DNA from: CAYPNP01 sp964412195
GTDB lineage: Bacteria > Acidobacteriota > JAAYUB01
Length of the DNA: 64,000 bases
NCBI GenBank assembly: GCA_964412195.1
Contig: CAYPNP010000011.1
Span: 1-64,000, forward strand
Reading direction: 5' to 3'
The position numbers and the translations under genes were made by a program. Positions 8,604 to 16,834 of this stretch are shown here, one piece after another; the first letter of the stretch is position 1; every line of letters begins with the position of its first letter. The notes below the pieces were generated by a model. It searched no databases and was not told the origin of the DNA. It was given only the letters and a program-made list of their open reading frames with translations.

Positions 8604-10295
8604 TCAGGATTGCCCCGGTTCGGCGGGCTTCTGGGCGGGGGCCTCGTACCACCGTTCCGGCGGCACCAGCTTGGCGCCGCCTTCCGGATCGTTCTCATAG
8701 TGGGGCGACATGATCTGGACGCCGTGCTCGTTGAACACGTCCTGGATCTGGGCGTGCAGCTCCGCCAGCACGCGGGGACGGCTGCTCGGCTCCGCCAGGT
8801 ACGCGTTGAGCTGGTACTCCACGTAGAAGTCGGACAGGGCCGTCTGGTAGACGAAGGGCTTCGGCTCCTTGCGCAGTTCCGCCGTGCGGTCGGCCGCCTC
8901 CAGCAACATGGCATGGATCTGCCGCCAGGGCGTGTCGTAGCCGATGGTGACGCTGGTGTGCAGGATCACGCCCTTGTCCCCCACCAGGCTGGAGTAATTC
9001 TTGGTGGTGCTGGTGGTGAGGACGGAGTTGGGGATGTTGACCAGTTCTCGCTTGTTGGTGCGGATCTTGGTGGACAGGATGCCGATGGACTCCACCGTGC
9101 CCTCGATCTCCCCGATGTGCACGTAGTCGCCCGGGCGGAAGGCCCGGGAGTACACCAGGATGACGCCGCTGGCGGCCTGGCTGATCACGCCGCTGGAGCC
9201 GAAGGAAATCAGCAGGCCGAGGAAGACGCTCACGCCTTTGAACGCCGGGCTGTCGCTGCCGGGCAGGTACGGGTAGGCCATGATCAGGGCGAAGACCCAG
9301 AGGATCGAGCTCGCCAGCCGGCGGGTCACCGGCGCGGTGTCGGCGTGCATGCCTGGAACTGCGAGCCGCCCCTCCTCCACGGCGAGGAAGAACAATCGGA
9401 GCATGCGGCTGGCGGCGCGGGTGACGAGGAAGATCACCACGACGAAGCACAGGCCCGGCAGCGCCGACAGCATGCCGAGCGCCAGTTTCGCCACCATGTC
9501 GAAGAAAAATCCGCGGAGGGCGTCCCCCCAAGGCTGGGTCAACGGAAATTGCCGCAGGGAGACCGTCAGCCACACGTAGCCGACAAATGCGATCGCGCCC
9601 GCCAGCCCCAGGCGCAGCAACCAGTTCAAGAATATCCTCAAGGGCCTGGCGAAGAATCCGGCCACGCCGTGGTCCACCTGGGTCAAGGGGACCGGCCCGA
9701 TGCGGGTCATCCGCTCCATCAGCTTCCGCATGAGCCACACGCAGAGCCACAGCACCATTCCGGCGACAATCGTGAGCAGCAGCACAATGCCGATTCCCTT
9801 CAGAATGACCGCCGGCCGCTTCTGATCCCAGGACGCCCGGGTGGCCCCCGCGAGATCCCGGACGACCCGATCCTTGATCTGGTCCAGGGTTTCCTCGGAG
9901 AACGGGTTCCGGTCGCCGGCCACCAGGCTGAACACGAATTTCTTCCCGATCTGGATCCGATAACCGTCGGCAAAGGGCTCTGCCGCCACCGGACCGATAA
10001 CGCCCCGGTCCAGCTGGTCCCCGATTTTCTGCTCGGCGTCCCGGACGCGCTCCTCGGGAGGAAAGCCCAGCCAGCTGCACCGGAAGGTGGCCACCACCCG
10101 GTTGGCCACCATTACGTTGGCCGGGACCAGCTCCACGGCGGATTCCTTCGTCGATGCTCCGCCGGCGGGTGCATCGGTCGGAGAGCCCGCCCGGCTAAGC
10201 GCAGGCGGGCCCTGGGCCGACAAGGGATTCGCCAGGCAAACCACCAGGCACAAAGACAAGAGGAGGAATCCTCGCCAGCCTGTTCCATGGTTCAT
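8604..10295 (-). CDS. MscS-family mechanosensitive ion channel
   Basis: 563 aa from the ATG at 10295, which has AAGAGGGG upstream and begins a signal peptide (MNHGTGWRGFLLLSLCLVVC). An N-terminal periplasmic region of about 180 residues is followed by several membrane segments. The conserved MscS core then follows: a Gly/Ser-rich pore helix (SFGSSGVISQAASGVILVYS), AFRPGDYVHIGEIEGTVE, and the beta-domain with NIPNSVLTTS. It opens under membrane tension and releases solutes at osmotic downshock. A longer frame to 10421 exists but lacks a good ribosome site. It lies between the sulfatase/barrel genes and the DUF1254 gene on the same strand. Confidence 0.9.
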   Translation of the reverse strand: MNHGTGWRGFLLLSLCLVVCLANPLSAQGPPALSRAGSPTDAPAGGASTKESAVELVPANVMVANRVVATFRCSWLGFPPEERVRDAEQKIGDQLDRGVIGPVAAEPFADGYRIQIGKKFVFSLVAGDRNPFSEETLDQIKDRVVRDLAGATRASWDQKRPAVILKGIGIVLLLTIVAGMVLWLCVWLMRKLMERMTRIGPVPLTQVDHGVAGFFARPLRIFLNWLLRLGLAGAIAFVGYVWLTVSLRQFPLTQPWGDALRGFFFDMVAKLALGMLSALPGLCFVVVIFLVTRAASRMLRLFFLAVEEGRLAVPGMHADTAPVTRRLASSILWVFALIMAYPYLPGSDSPAFKGVSVFLGLLISFGSSGVISQAASGVILVYSRAFRPGDYVHIGEIEGTVESIGILSTKIRTNKRELVNIPNSVLTTSTTKNYSSLVGDKGVILHTSVTIGYDTPWRQIHAMLLEAADRTAELRKEPKPFVYQTALSDFYVEYQLNAYLAEPSSRPRVLAELHAQIQDVFNEHGVQIMSPHYENDPEGGAKLVPPERWYEAPAQKPAEPGQS

Positions 10296-10418
10296 CGCCC
10301 ACCCCTCTTTTCCGGATCGCTGAGATGATTCAGCCCGCAATCTACCACAAAACCCGCCGGCCTGCGACGGGAAGTCGGTCTCCCTCCCCGTGCCTGCTCG
10401 GAAAGAGCAGTCTGGTCC

Positions 10419-10595
10419 CATCGGTATCGAAATCGGTATCGGTGTCGGTAGCCGCCATCGATCCTGACATCGAATCTCGACTGCGCTGCCGATGCCGATC
10501 AGATCGCTATTTTCATGATCGATCGCGTGCCTCGGGTAATGAGCACGCTTGCCGGGGAATTGAATCTCCCGGCGCCCGGCGGACCGGGCGCCGGG
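10419..10595. repeat. TCGGTA repeats and a perfect GC hairpin in a 310-bp spacer
   Basis: At 10419-10450 there are hexamer-type units (TCGGTA, TCGAAA, TCGGTG). At 10568-10579 and 10584-10595 there is a perfect 12-bp stem (CCCGGCGCCCGG / CCGGGCGCCGGG) with a four-base loop. The hairpin lies just beyond the stop of the minus-strand gene at 10606 and may act as its terminator, but no T-run follows it on the minus strand. Confidence 0.55.
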
Positions 10596-10605
10596 AATTG
10601 CCCCG

Positions 10606-11196
10606 CTATTTTTCCTTCGGCAGGGTATCGACGATATCGAGCAGCTTCCAGGGATTGTCGAACGCCTCGACTTCGATCTGGTTGGTCTCCTTGTTGATCT
10701 TGAGCTGCATCGCCGGCATCAGGACGCCCGAGTTGGTCTTCTTCTCGCCGGTGATGATGATCTCGGCGGCCGACAGGTTGTAGTCGGTCGAGCGGCTGTC
10801 CTGCCACACCTCGCCGAACCGCAGCGGCCGGTCCGTGACCAGGCGGATCTTCCGGGAGCCGTCCGGCTGCTTGAACTCCTTGATGTAATTGATATCGTAG
10901 CCCAGCGTGCCGGTGATGGCCATGTGGCCCACCGCCTTCATCTTCGTCACCGCGTTGAACATCCCCTGCGGCCCGGCCGCCTGGAAGGCGTCCGCCAGCG
11001 CCTTCTGGTCGTCGTCCGTGGAAAACTCGTAGATGATGATGGTGACGTTGAACCGCTGGCCCAACTGCGTGCTCTGGCCCATGGCGATGGCCTGTATCGT
11101 CTCGTACTTGGCCGCAAATCCCCACAGGCTGCCGAGGGATAGGGCGATGGCCAAGATGGCCGCCATTGTCCAAATTGATCTGCGTGCATGTTTCAT
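10606..11196 (-). CDS. Secreted hypothetical protein
   Basis: 196 aa from the ATG at 11196, which has GGAGGAG upstream. The signal peptide ends near residue 30 (LGSLWGFAAK). The mature part is a mixed alpha/beta chain with KYETIQAIAMGQSTQLGQRF, DDDQKALADAFQ and GEVWQDSRSTDYNLSAAEI segments. The family is unknown to me; comparable small secreted proteins occur in Acidobacteriota. It is the last gene of a minus-strand run that starts with the 226-aa protein at 20009 and follows the arylsulfatase by 73 bp. Confidence 0.65.
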   Translation of the reverse strand: MKHARRSIWTMAAILAIALSLGSLWGFAAKYETIQAIAMGQSTQLGQRFNVTIIIYEFSTDDDQKALADAFQAAGPQGMFNAVTKMKAVGHMAITGTLGYDINYIKEFKQPDGSRKIRLVTDRPLRFGEVWQDSRSTDYNLSAAEIIITGEKKTNSGVLMPAMQLKINKETNQIEVEAFDNPWKLLDIVDTLPKEK

Positions 11197-11269
11197 ACTT
11201 GCTCCTCCATGATGTAAGGTTGTGGGACCGGGCGGATTCAATCCGCCCGGTCACCGAATGGATCCGGGT

Positions 11270-13783
11270 TCATTCACTGGTCTTGTTGTTCCGCTGCGCC
11301 GCCTGCAGCTTCTGGATGTCCTCCGGGGTGAGCTTCGGATGATCGATCGTCAGGGTGATCTTTCCGATCTTGCCGTTGAAGGCGAACGGCACTTTGTAGT
11401 CCCGGTCGTCCACGGGCGTGCCCGTATCGGACCCGATGTCCAGGTTCTCATCCCATTGCAGAATGAACGGGATGGTGTGCTCCATCTTCTGGGTCGCGAC
11501 AACCTTGCCGTCCACGGACAGAGTGCCTGTGCCGCCGCGCCCGATACCGCTCACGTTGTTGTATGCCAGCGTGGCCATGCCCAGGCCTTCGTACTTGAAA
11601 TCGAATTCGAGCACATGCTTGCCGGGGGCGAGCGCCTCGGCCCCCTCCCACCGGATCCGCTCGAGGTCCACGAGGTTCCACAGGAACACGGGTTTGCCTT
11701 TCAGGACATACAGGCCGTAGCCGCCGAAGCGGCCGCCCTGGGTGATGAGAACCCCCTCGCCTCCCCCCTGCGGGACGTCAATCTCCGCCTTGAAGCAGTA
11801 GGAGGTGTTCAGGATGCTCGGAGCGTCCCCGTTCGGCGTGCCGGTGAGCGGCGCAGTCCAGGTGAAGACGTTCCGGCCGGCGGTGATGCTGGGGCGGGGC
11901 GTGATGAGCCGCGTCACCACCGTCGCGTCGAGCGGCTTCACCTGGTACTTCTCGGCCTCCTGCCAGAAGAGCCCCTCGAGTTCCTTGACTTTCTCCGGGT
12001 ACTTGGCCGCGACGTCCTCGGACTGTGTCCAGTCCTTGTTCAGGTCGTAGAGCTCCCACGGGAACTGGGTCGGATCCACCCCGACGCCGCCGGCGGTGAT
12101 CCAGGGTGGACGCATGACCTTCGTGCTGGCGATCCAGCCCTCGTGGTAAAGGGCGTGGTCACCGAACATTTCAAAGTACTGGGTCTTGTGGGTCGAAGGG
12201 GCGTTGGCGTTGGCCTGGTCAAAGGTGTATGCCATGCTGACGCCCTCGATCGGGCTCTGCTGGATGCCGTCCACGAACTCGGGCTGCTGGATCCGCGTGG
12301 CCTCGAGAATCGTGGGCACGATGTCGATGACGTGGTGGAACTGGTTGCGGATGCCGCCCTTGTCCTGAATCACCTTCGGCCAGGAGATGGCCATGCCCTG
12401 GCGGATCCCACCGAAGTGGGAGGCAATCTGCTTGGTCCAGGCGAACGGCGTGTCGAAGGCCCAGGCCCATGGCACCGCCATGTGATTGTAGGTCTGGTTG
12501 GAGCCCCACGCGTCGTAGAAGTACTTGAGCTGGGTTTCAACAGGCACGTCCACCTGGTTGAACATGGCCACCTCGTTGGGCGTGCCGTTGAGGGTGCCCT
12601 CGGAGCTGGTGCCGTTGTCGCCCTCGATATAGATGATCAGGGTGTTGTCCATCTTGCCTATGTCTTCCACCGCCTGGATGACCCGGCCGATCTCGTGGTC
12701 CGTGTAGGCGACGTACGCCGCGAAGACATCCGCCTGGCGGATGAACAGCTTCTGCTCGTCGGGGGTGAGCTGGTCCCACTCCTTGAGCAGGTCCTTGGGC
12801 CAGGGCGTCATCTTCGCGTCCTGGGGGATCACACCCAGCCTTTTCTGGTTGGCGAAGATCTGGTCGCGGAGCTTGTTCCAGCCCTGGTCAAAGAGGTGCA
12901 TGTCGCTGATCTTCTGGATCCACTCCGGCGTCGGGTGATGGGGGGCGTGGGTGCCGCCGGGCACGTAGTAGACGAAGAACGGCTGGTCCGGCGTCAGGGT
13001 GTTGATCTGGTTCATGTAGGCGATGGCTTCGTCCGCCATGGCCGTGGTCAAGTTGAAGTTGGGGTTGCCCAGGTAGGGGTAGATGTACGTGGTGTTGCGC
13101 ACCAGGTTGGCCGGTTCCCACTGGTTGGTGTCGCCCCCCATGAAACCGTAGAAGTACTCGAAGCCCATGCCGATGGGCCACTGGTCGAACGGGCCGATGG
13201 AGGTCGCCTGGAAGGAAGGCGTGTTGTGGTTCTTGCCGAACCACGACGTCCGGTAGCCGTGGTCCTTCAGGATCCGGCCGACGGTCGCCTTGTCCCGGGT
13301 GATGATGCTGTCGTAACCCGGGTAGCCGGTGGACTGCTCCGCGATCACTCCGTACCCCGCCGAATGGTGGTTGCGGCCGGTGATGAGCGCGGCGCGGGTC
13401 GGCGAGCACAGCGCAGTGGAGTGGAAGTTGGTGTACCGCAGGCCGTTGGCGGCGATCCGGTCCAGCGCCGGCGTCGGAATCACCCCGCCGAACGTGCTGG
13501 GGACACCGTAGCCCGCGTCGTCGGTCATGATCAGCAGGACGTTGGGCGCCCCCTTGGGAGGCACGATGCGCGGCTGCCAATAGGGCTTCGAGCCGGCCGT
13601 CGTACGCTCGATCTTCCCTCCGAATTTCCCGGGCGGTGCCGGGAGCTGCTTCCCGTCAATGGTGGTGGTGCCGCTGGGCGCGCCCGGCTCCCCGGTGGTC
13701 TGCTGGCCCAGACAAGGGACGATGGCGGCGGCGCACAGAGCCGCCAGCGTCATCCAGCTCCAGAGAACATTTCGTTTTCGCAT
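11270..13783 (-). CDS. Secreted arylsulfatase (type I, formylglycine-dependent)
   Basis: 837 aa with a signal peptide (about residues 1-26). The alkaline-phosphatase-fold sulfatase domain starts with the metal ligands TDD (residues 87-89). The modification site is CSPTR (Cys126 to Arg130) followed by AALITGR; Cys126 should be oxidised to formylglycine. Further ligands are EGDNG and the KNHN segment. The C-terminal 250 residues form a beta-rich extension ending in a helix. It hydrolyses sulfate esters outside the cytoplasm; the substrate is unknown. AGGAGG precedes the ATG. It is longer than classic sulfatases (about 500 aa), as in the atsA-like large class. No formylglycine-generating enzyme is seen in the window. 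Confidence 0.92.
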   Translation of the reverse strand: MRKRNVLWSWMTLAALCAAAIVPCLGQQTTGEPGAPSGTTTIDGKQLPAPPGKFGGKIERTTAGSKPYWQPRIVPPKGAPNVLLIMTDDAGYGVPSTFGGVIPTPALDRIAANGLRYTNFHSTALCSPTRAALITGRNHHSAGYGVIAEQSTGYPGYDSIITRDKATVGRILKDHGYRTSWFGKNHNTPSFQATSIGPFDQWPIGMGFEYFYGFMGGDTNQWEPANLVRNTTYIYPYLGNPNFNLTTAMADEAIAYMNQINTLTPDQPFFVYYVPGGTHAPHHPTPEWIQKISDMHLFDQGWNKLRDQIFANQKRLGVIPQDAKMTPWPKDLLKEWDQLTPDEQKLFIRQADVFAAYVAYTDHEIGRVIQAVEDIGKMDNTLIIYIEGDNGTSSEGTLNGTPNEVAMFNQVDVPVETQLKYFYDAWGSNQTYNHMAVPWAWAFDTPFAWTKQIASHFGGIRQGMAISWPKVIQDKGGIRNQFHHVIDIVPTILEATRIQQPEFVDGIQQSPIEGVSMAYTFDQANANAPSTHKTQYFEMFGDHALYHEGWIASTKVMRPPWITAGGVGVDPTQFPWELYDLNKDWTQSEDVAAKYPEKVKELEGLFWQEAEKYQVKPLDATVVTRLITPRPSITAGRNVFTWTAPLTGTPNGDAPSILNTSYCFKAEIDVPQGGGEGVLITQGGRFGGYGLYVLKGKPVFLWNLVDLERIRWEGAEALAPGKHVLEFDFKYEGLGMATLAYNNVSGIGRGGTGTLSVDGKVVATQKMEHTIPFILQWDENLDIGSDTGTPVDDRDYKVPFAFNGKIGKITLTIDHPKLTPEDIQKLQAAQRNNKTSE

Positions 13784-13813
13784 ATTCCTTTCCTCCTATC
13801 CGATGAGTGCCAA

Positions 13814-14851
13814 TTAAAAATCCAAACCGATATTCAACCCCAGCCGCTGCTGGTTCTGGGAAATGTTGCCGCCCACTTCACCCTCAAAGGCGTAGTCCCA
13901 CGCCAGCCCGAGGGAAAGGATCTTGCTCAATCGCTGATTCATCTCCACATGGGCCCGGGCGGCGTGGTTGGCAGTGTTCCAGGGATCCTGGAAGAAGTAC
14001 AACTCCTCCCGGATGCGGAACGATTCCAGGAGTTGGCACTGGAAGTCCTGGTAGAATCCGGCCACGAAGTGCCAGCCCACCTCGGTGGTGTAATCGGAGT
14101 ACTGGATGCCGGCGGCGGGGCCGACCGACAGCCGGGTGTGATCGCCGTTCAGCAGCCAGTACCCCACGCCGCCGCTCTGGGTGGCTTCGTGCAGCAGTTC
14201 CACCGTGGGATCCCGGTAATAGCGCGTGTTGGACTGAAAGAACCACCTCGGGCGGAAATTCTTCCGGAGGCGGAATTCGGCCATCAGGTTGTCGTCCTTG
14301 GTGACATGCTGCCCGTCGGTCTCGACGTTGTCCTTCCGGTAATAATTGAACTCGAACTGGTACTCCCGCTTCGCGCGGTCGACCTTCTCCGAACGATACC
14401 GGACATCCAGGGAGGTGTCGCTGTCCTGGCCGCGGCGCAGGGTGAGGCCCAGGCTGAAGCGGGTCTTCCATCCCCGCAGCGGATACCAGCGCCGGATGGT
14501 CTGGTCCATCTCCGCCGCCTCTTTTTCCGCGGCGTCCGGTCCGGGAGTGTTCCCGCCCTGCCCGGCTTGCGTGCCGGGGGCGGCGGCAGGGGCCGGCGGA
14601 GCAGTCACCTCCGCCTTCGTCGGCACGCCGGTCCGTTCCAGTCGGGCGACGGCGGCCCGGGGCACCCGCACTGTGCCCAGCTCGGCGGAGTGGAATTCGA
14701 CGTACTCCGCCGTTTCGGCGATCACCCGCCCCACCAGGCGGTCGCCGCCCTTGGTCTGCAGCTCGTCGGCCCGCAGCGCCGCGCAGGGCAGAACCAGCAG
14801 GCCGATCAGCCAGGCGGCCGGGTGATGTCTGATTGGATGCCATTTCATCAT
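13814..14851 (-). CDS. DUF481 family outer-membrane protein
   Basis: 345 aa from the ATG pair at 14851/14848, with GAAGGCA upstream (a TTG five codons earlier is also open). The signal peptide ends near ALRA. The mature N-terminus (DELQTKGGDRLVGRVIAETA) is a small beta domain common to DUF481 proteins. A Pro/Ala linker leads to a barrel of alternating hydrophobic strands ending with GLNIGLDF, a terminal aromatic residue typical of outer-membrane barrels. DUF481 proteins resemble E. coli YdiY; the function is unknown, possibly a porin or salt-stress protein. It lies 30 bp upstream of the sulfatase and 33 bp after the lipoprotein gene. Confidence 0.8.
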   Translation of the reverse strand: MMKWHPIRHHPAAWLIGLLVLPCAALRADELQTKGGDRLVGRVIAETAEYVEFHSAELGTVRVPRAAVARLERTGVPTKAEVTAPPAPAAAPGTQAGQGGNTPGPDAAEKEAAEMDQTIRRWYPLRGWKTRFSLGLTLRRGQDSDTSLDVRYRSEKVDRAKREYQFEFNYYRKDNVETDGQHVTKDDNLMAEFRLRKNFRPRWFFQSNTRYYRDPTVELLHEATQSGGVGYWLLNGDHTRLSVGPAAGIQYSDYTTEVGWHFVAGFYQDFQCQLLESFRIREELYFFQDPWNTANHAARAHVEMNQRLSKILSLGLAWDYAFEGEVGGNISQNQQRLGLNIGLDF

Positions 14852-14884
14852 TTGCCTTCGTTCCAATCCGGCCCGTCCGGACCC

Positions 14885-15970
14885 TCACTGCGTCGGGATG
14901 GTCAGGACCGGCAGTTGCTCCGCCTGCCCGCTGCCCAGCATGGTGAACAGGAACATGATCGCGGCGAAGGTCCGCTTGGACCGCCAGTCGTCGTCAGCGA
15001 TCCAGAACCAGGCGCCGTTGTACTCCACGGCGGTGAAGGCGTCGGCCGGCCGGTCCGGCCCGCTGCGGACGTGCAGGAGCGGGCTGGCGCCGCTTTCCTC
15101 CGCTGACAGCGGCGGGGTGAGCCTGCGCTCCTGGTGGGCCGGGGGGATGTCCACGCCCCGGGCTAGCGCGATCATGATCTGCAGCATCGACCGGCTGCCC
15201 ACCGTCAGCTCGTCGCCCTGGCCGCGCACCGGCGAAAACACCAGGCGGAACTTGCTCGCTTGGGCCGGCAGTCCGAGCAGCTCCCGGATCCGGACGGCTT
15301 TCGCCAGCGCGTCCGGATCGACGTCATGCTGCCGGAAAAACAGGACGATGTCCGGGCCCTTATACTTGGCGGCCGGTTCGACCCGCATCCCGAACCCGTC
15401 GGCGTCCTGGACGTCCCGCAGCAGCTGCAGCGCCTCGAAGAACGCCGGGTCCGCCTGCCGTTTCGAACCGATGTTCGCGGGACGGTTGCGCAGGCCGCTG
15501 AGAGAATCCAGGCTCAGCTCCAGGACGAAATCCGCGGCGTACCCCGCCTGGAGCAGCTGGAACACCCGGGCCGGGGCGATTGGCGTGAGGAGGCTCTCCA
15601 GGAACTTGTCGCCGGTCTTCGGGGCGTAGGTGATGGTGGGCCGGTCGGTGTACTTGCCCGAAGCTCCCATGTTGAGGTAGTTGCCCTGGACCGCCCCCGA
15701 GGAGGAGACGGTCCCCCCGACGTTCGCCGCCGTCTCCCACTGGTAGCCGCTCACCACCGAAGCGACGTCCAGGAAGATGGGCACGTCCATGTACCGCACT
15801 TTGACGATGTTGAGCAGGGTCTGCTGCTTCCAGGAATCGGCGATGGCCCGGCTGTAGTCGAACCGGTCCCGGGGGATGGTGGGCGGGCCGACCGCCCGGC
15901 AGCCGGCCAGCAGCACCAGGGACAGCAGGGCTCCGGCCCGCTGCCACTGAAATGGTCGGATTGAGACCAT
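14885..15970 (-). CDS. Putative lipoprotein, unknown function
   Basis: 361 aa. The start at 15970 has a near-perfect AAAGGAGGTG; a TTG at 15985 lies inside that ribosome site and is unlikely. The signal sequence ends in the lipobox LLAGC (about residues 22-26). The mature part carries DSWKQQTLLNIVKVRYMDVP and FLDVASVVSGYQWE, a pattern I recall from proteobacterial hypothetical lipoproteins. No enzymatic motif is seen. It sits between two barrel-like proteins on the same strand, so an envelope role is likely. Confidence 0.72.
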   Translation of the reverse strand: MVSIRPFQWQRAGALLSLVLLAGCRAVGPPTIPRDRFDYSRAIADSWKQQTLLNIVKVRYMDVPIFLDVASVVSGYQWETAANVGGTVSSSGAVQGNYLNMGASGKYTDRPTITYAPKTGDKFLESLLTPIAPARVFQLLQAGYAADFVLELSLDSLSGLRNRPANIGSKRQADPAFFEALQLLRDVQDADGFGMRVEPAAKYKGPDIVLFFRQHDVDPDALAKAVRIRELLGLPAQASKFRLVFSPVRGQGDELTVGSRSMLQIMIALARGVDIPPAHQERRLTPPLSAEESGASPLLHVRSGPDRPADAFTAVEYNGAWFWIADDDWRSKRTFAAIMFLFTMLGSGQAEQLPVLTIPTQ

Positions 15971-15994
15971 GACACCTCCTTTCAATAGAAAGGA

Positions 15995-16768
15995 TTAGAA
16001 CCGAAACGCCATGCCGAAGACCGGGCCAGTGGTGATCATGTCGTACTTGAAAGGATGCTCGTCGGCGATTGGAATGCCGTCCTCGTAACCCGTCTGGTAG
16101 TCCATGTACATGAACCGCCAGCCGCCGCCGATCCAGATCCGCTCGCCCAACTGGTACTGGACGGTCGGAAAGACGTCGACCGCGATGTCCGAGGCGACGC
16201 CGAACCCGCCGACGTTGGCGGGCACGCTGAGCAGCCACTTCCCGCCCAGCGGCTGTTTCCAGTGGACGCCCACCACCGGGTCCACCCAGGTCTTGGTGTC
16301 CTCCGCGGTGACGCCGGCGAGCGTCGGGGGGGCGTTGTCCTTGAACTCGATCCGGGCCCGCACCACGTTCACCCGCGCGCCAAACTGCAGGTCCACGTTG
16401 GGCGAGAGCCGGCGGATCGCCAGCAGGGTGAAGGCGGCCTGGCTGGGATCCAGGTTGACGTAGTCTCCCGACGTGCCCAGCGCCATGTAGATGACGTCCA
16501 CGCCGAAGCCCCAGTCGCCCTTCTGGGCGGCGAAGTATCCGTTGAAGCCTCCCTGCAGGTTGTTCATGATGGTCTTGTCTGTGATGTCCGTCTCCACTTC
16601 GATCCCTTCCACGCCGAGCGTGCCGTCCATGCCGGCTAACAGCATGTACGGGGCGACGACGAAATGCCACTCGTCATCGTCCTTCGCCTGCGCCCGGACG
16701 GGCATCGTCACGGACAGGGCGATGAACAGGATCACCGAGACCAAGCCAAGCATGTTTCGTTGTTTCAT
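15995..16768 (-). CDS. Outer-membrane beta-barrel protein
   Basis: 257 aa from the ATG at 16768; AAGGAG lies inside the upstream in-frame ATG at 16789, which argues for the later start. A signal peptide ends near VRAQA. The mature protein starts with WHFVVAPYMLLAGMDGTLGV and has regularly spaced amphipathic strands finishing PVFGMAFRF, with a C-terminal Phe as in barrels inserted by BamA. No homologous enzyme is visible. It is 24 bp upstream of the lipoprotein gene and 66 bp downstream of paralog B. Confidence 0.78.
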   Translation of the reverse strand: MKQRNMLGLVSVILFIALSVTMPVRAQAKDDDEWHFVVAPYMLLAGMDGTLGVEGIEVETDITDKTIMNNLQGGFNGYFAAQKGDWGFGVDVIYMALGTSGDYVNLDPSQAAFTLLAIRRLSPNVDLQFGARVNVVRARIEFKDNAPPTLAGVTAEDTKTWVDPVVGVHWKQPLGGKWLLSVPANVGGFGVASDIAVDVFPTVQYQLGERIWIGGGWRFMYMDYQTGYEDGIPIADEHPFKYDMITTGPVFGMAFRF

Positions 16769-16834
16769 CAGGTCATCTCCTTTTTTCATAGCAAATGAAT
16801 TTCGTTGGGCTTCCAGATTCCCGGTCGCGGAGGA

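Noticed and set aside
11222..15106. 1294-codon open frame on the plus strand
   Set aside because: Antisense to the arylsulfatase and DUF481 genes. The composition is typical of a shadow frame in high-GC DNA.
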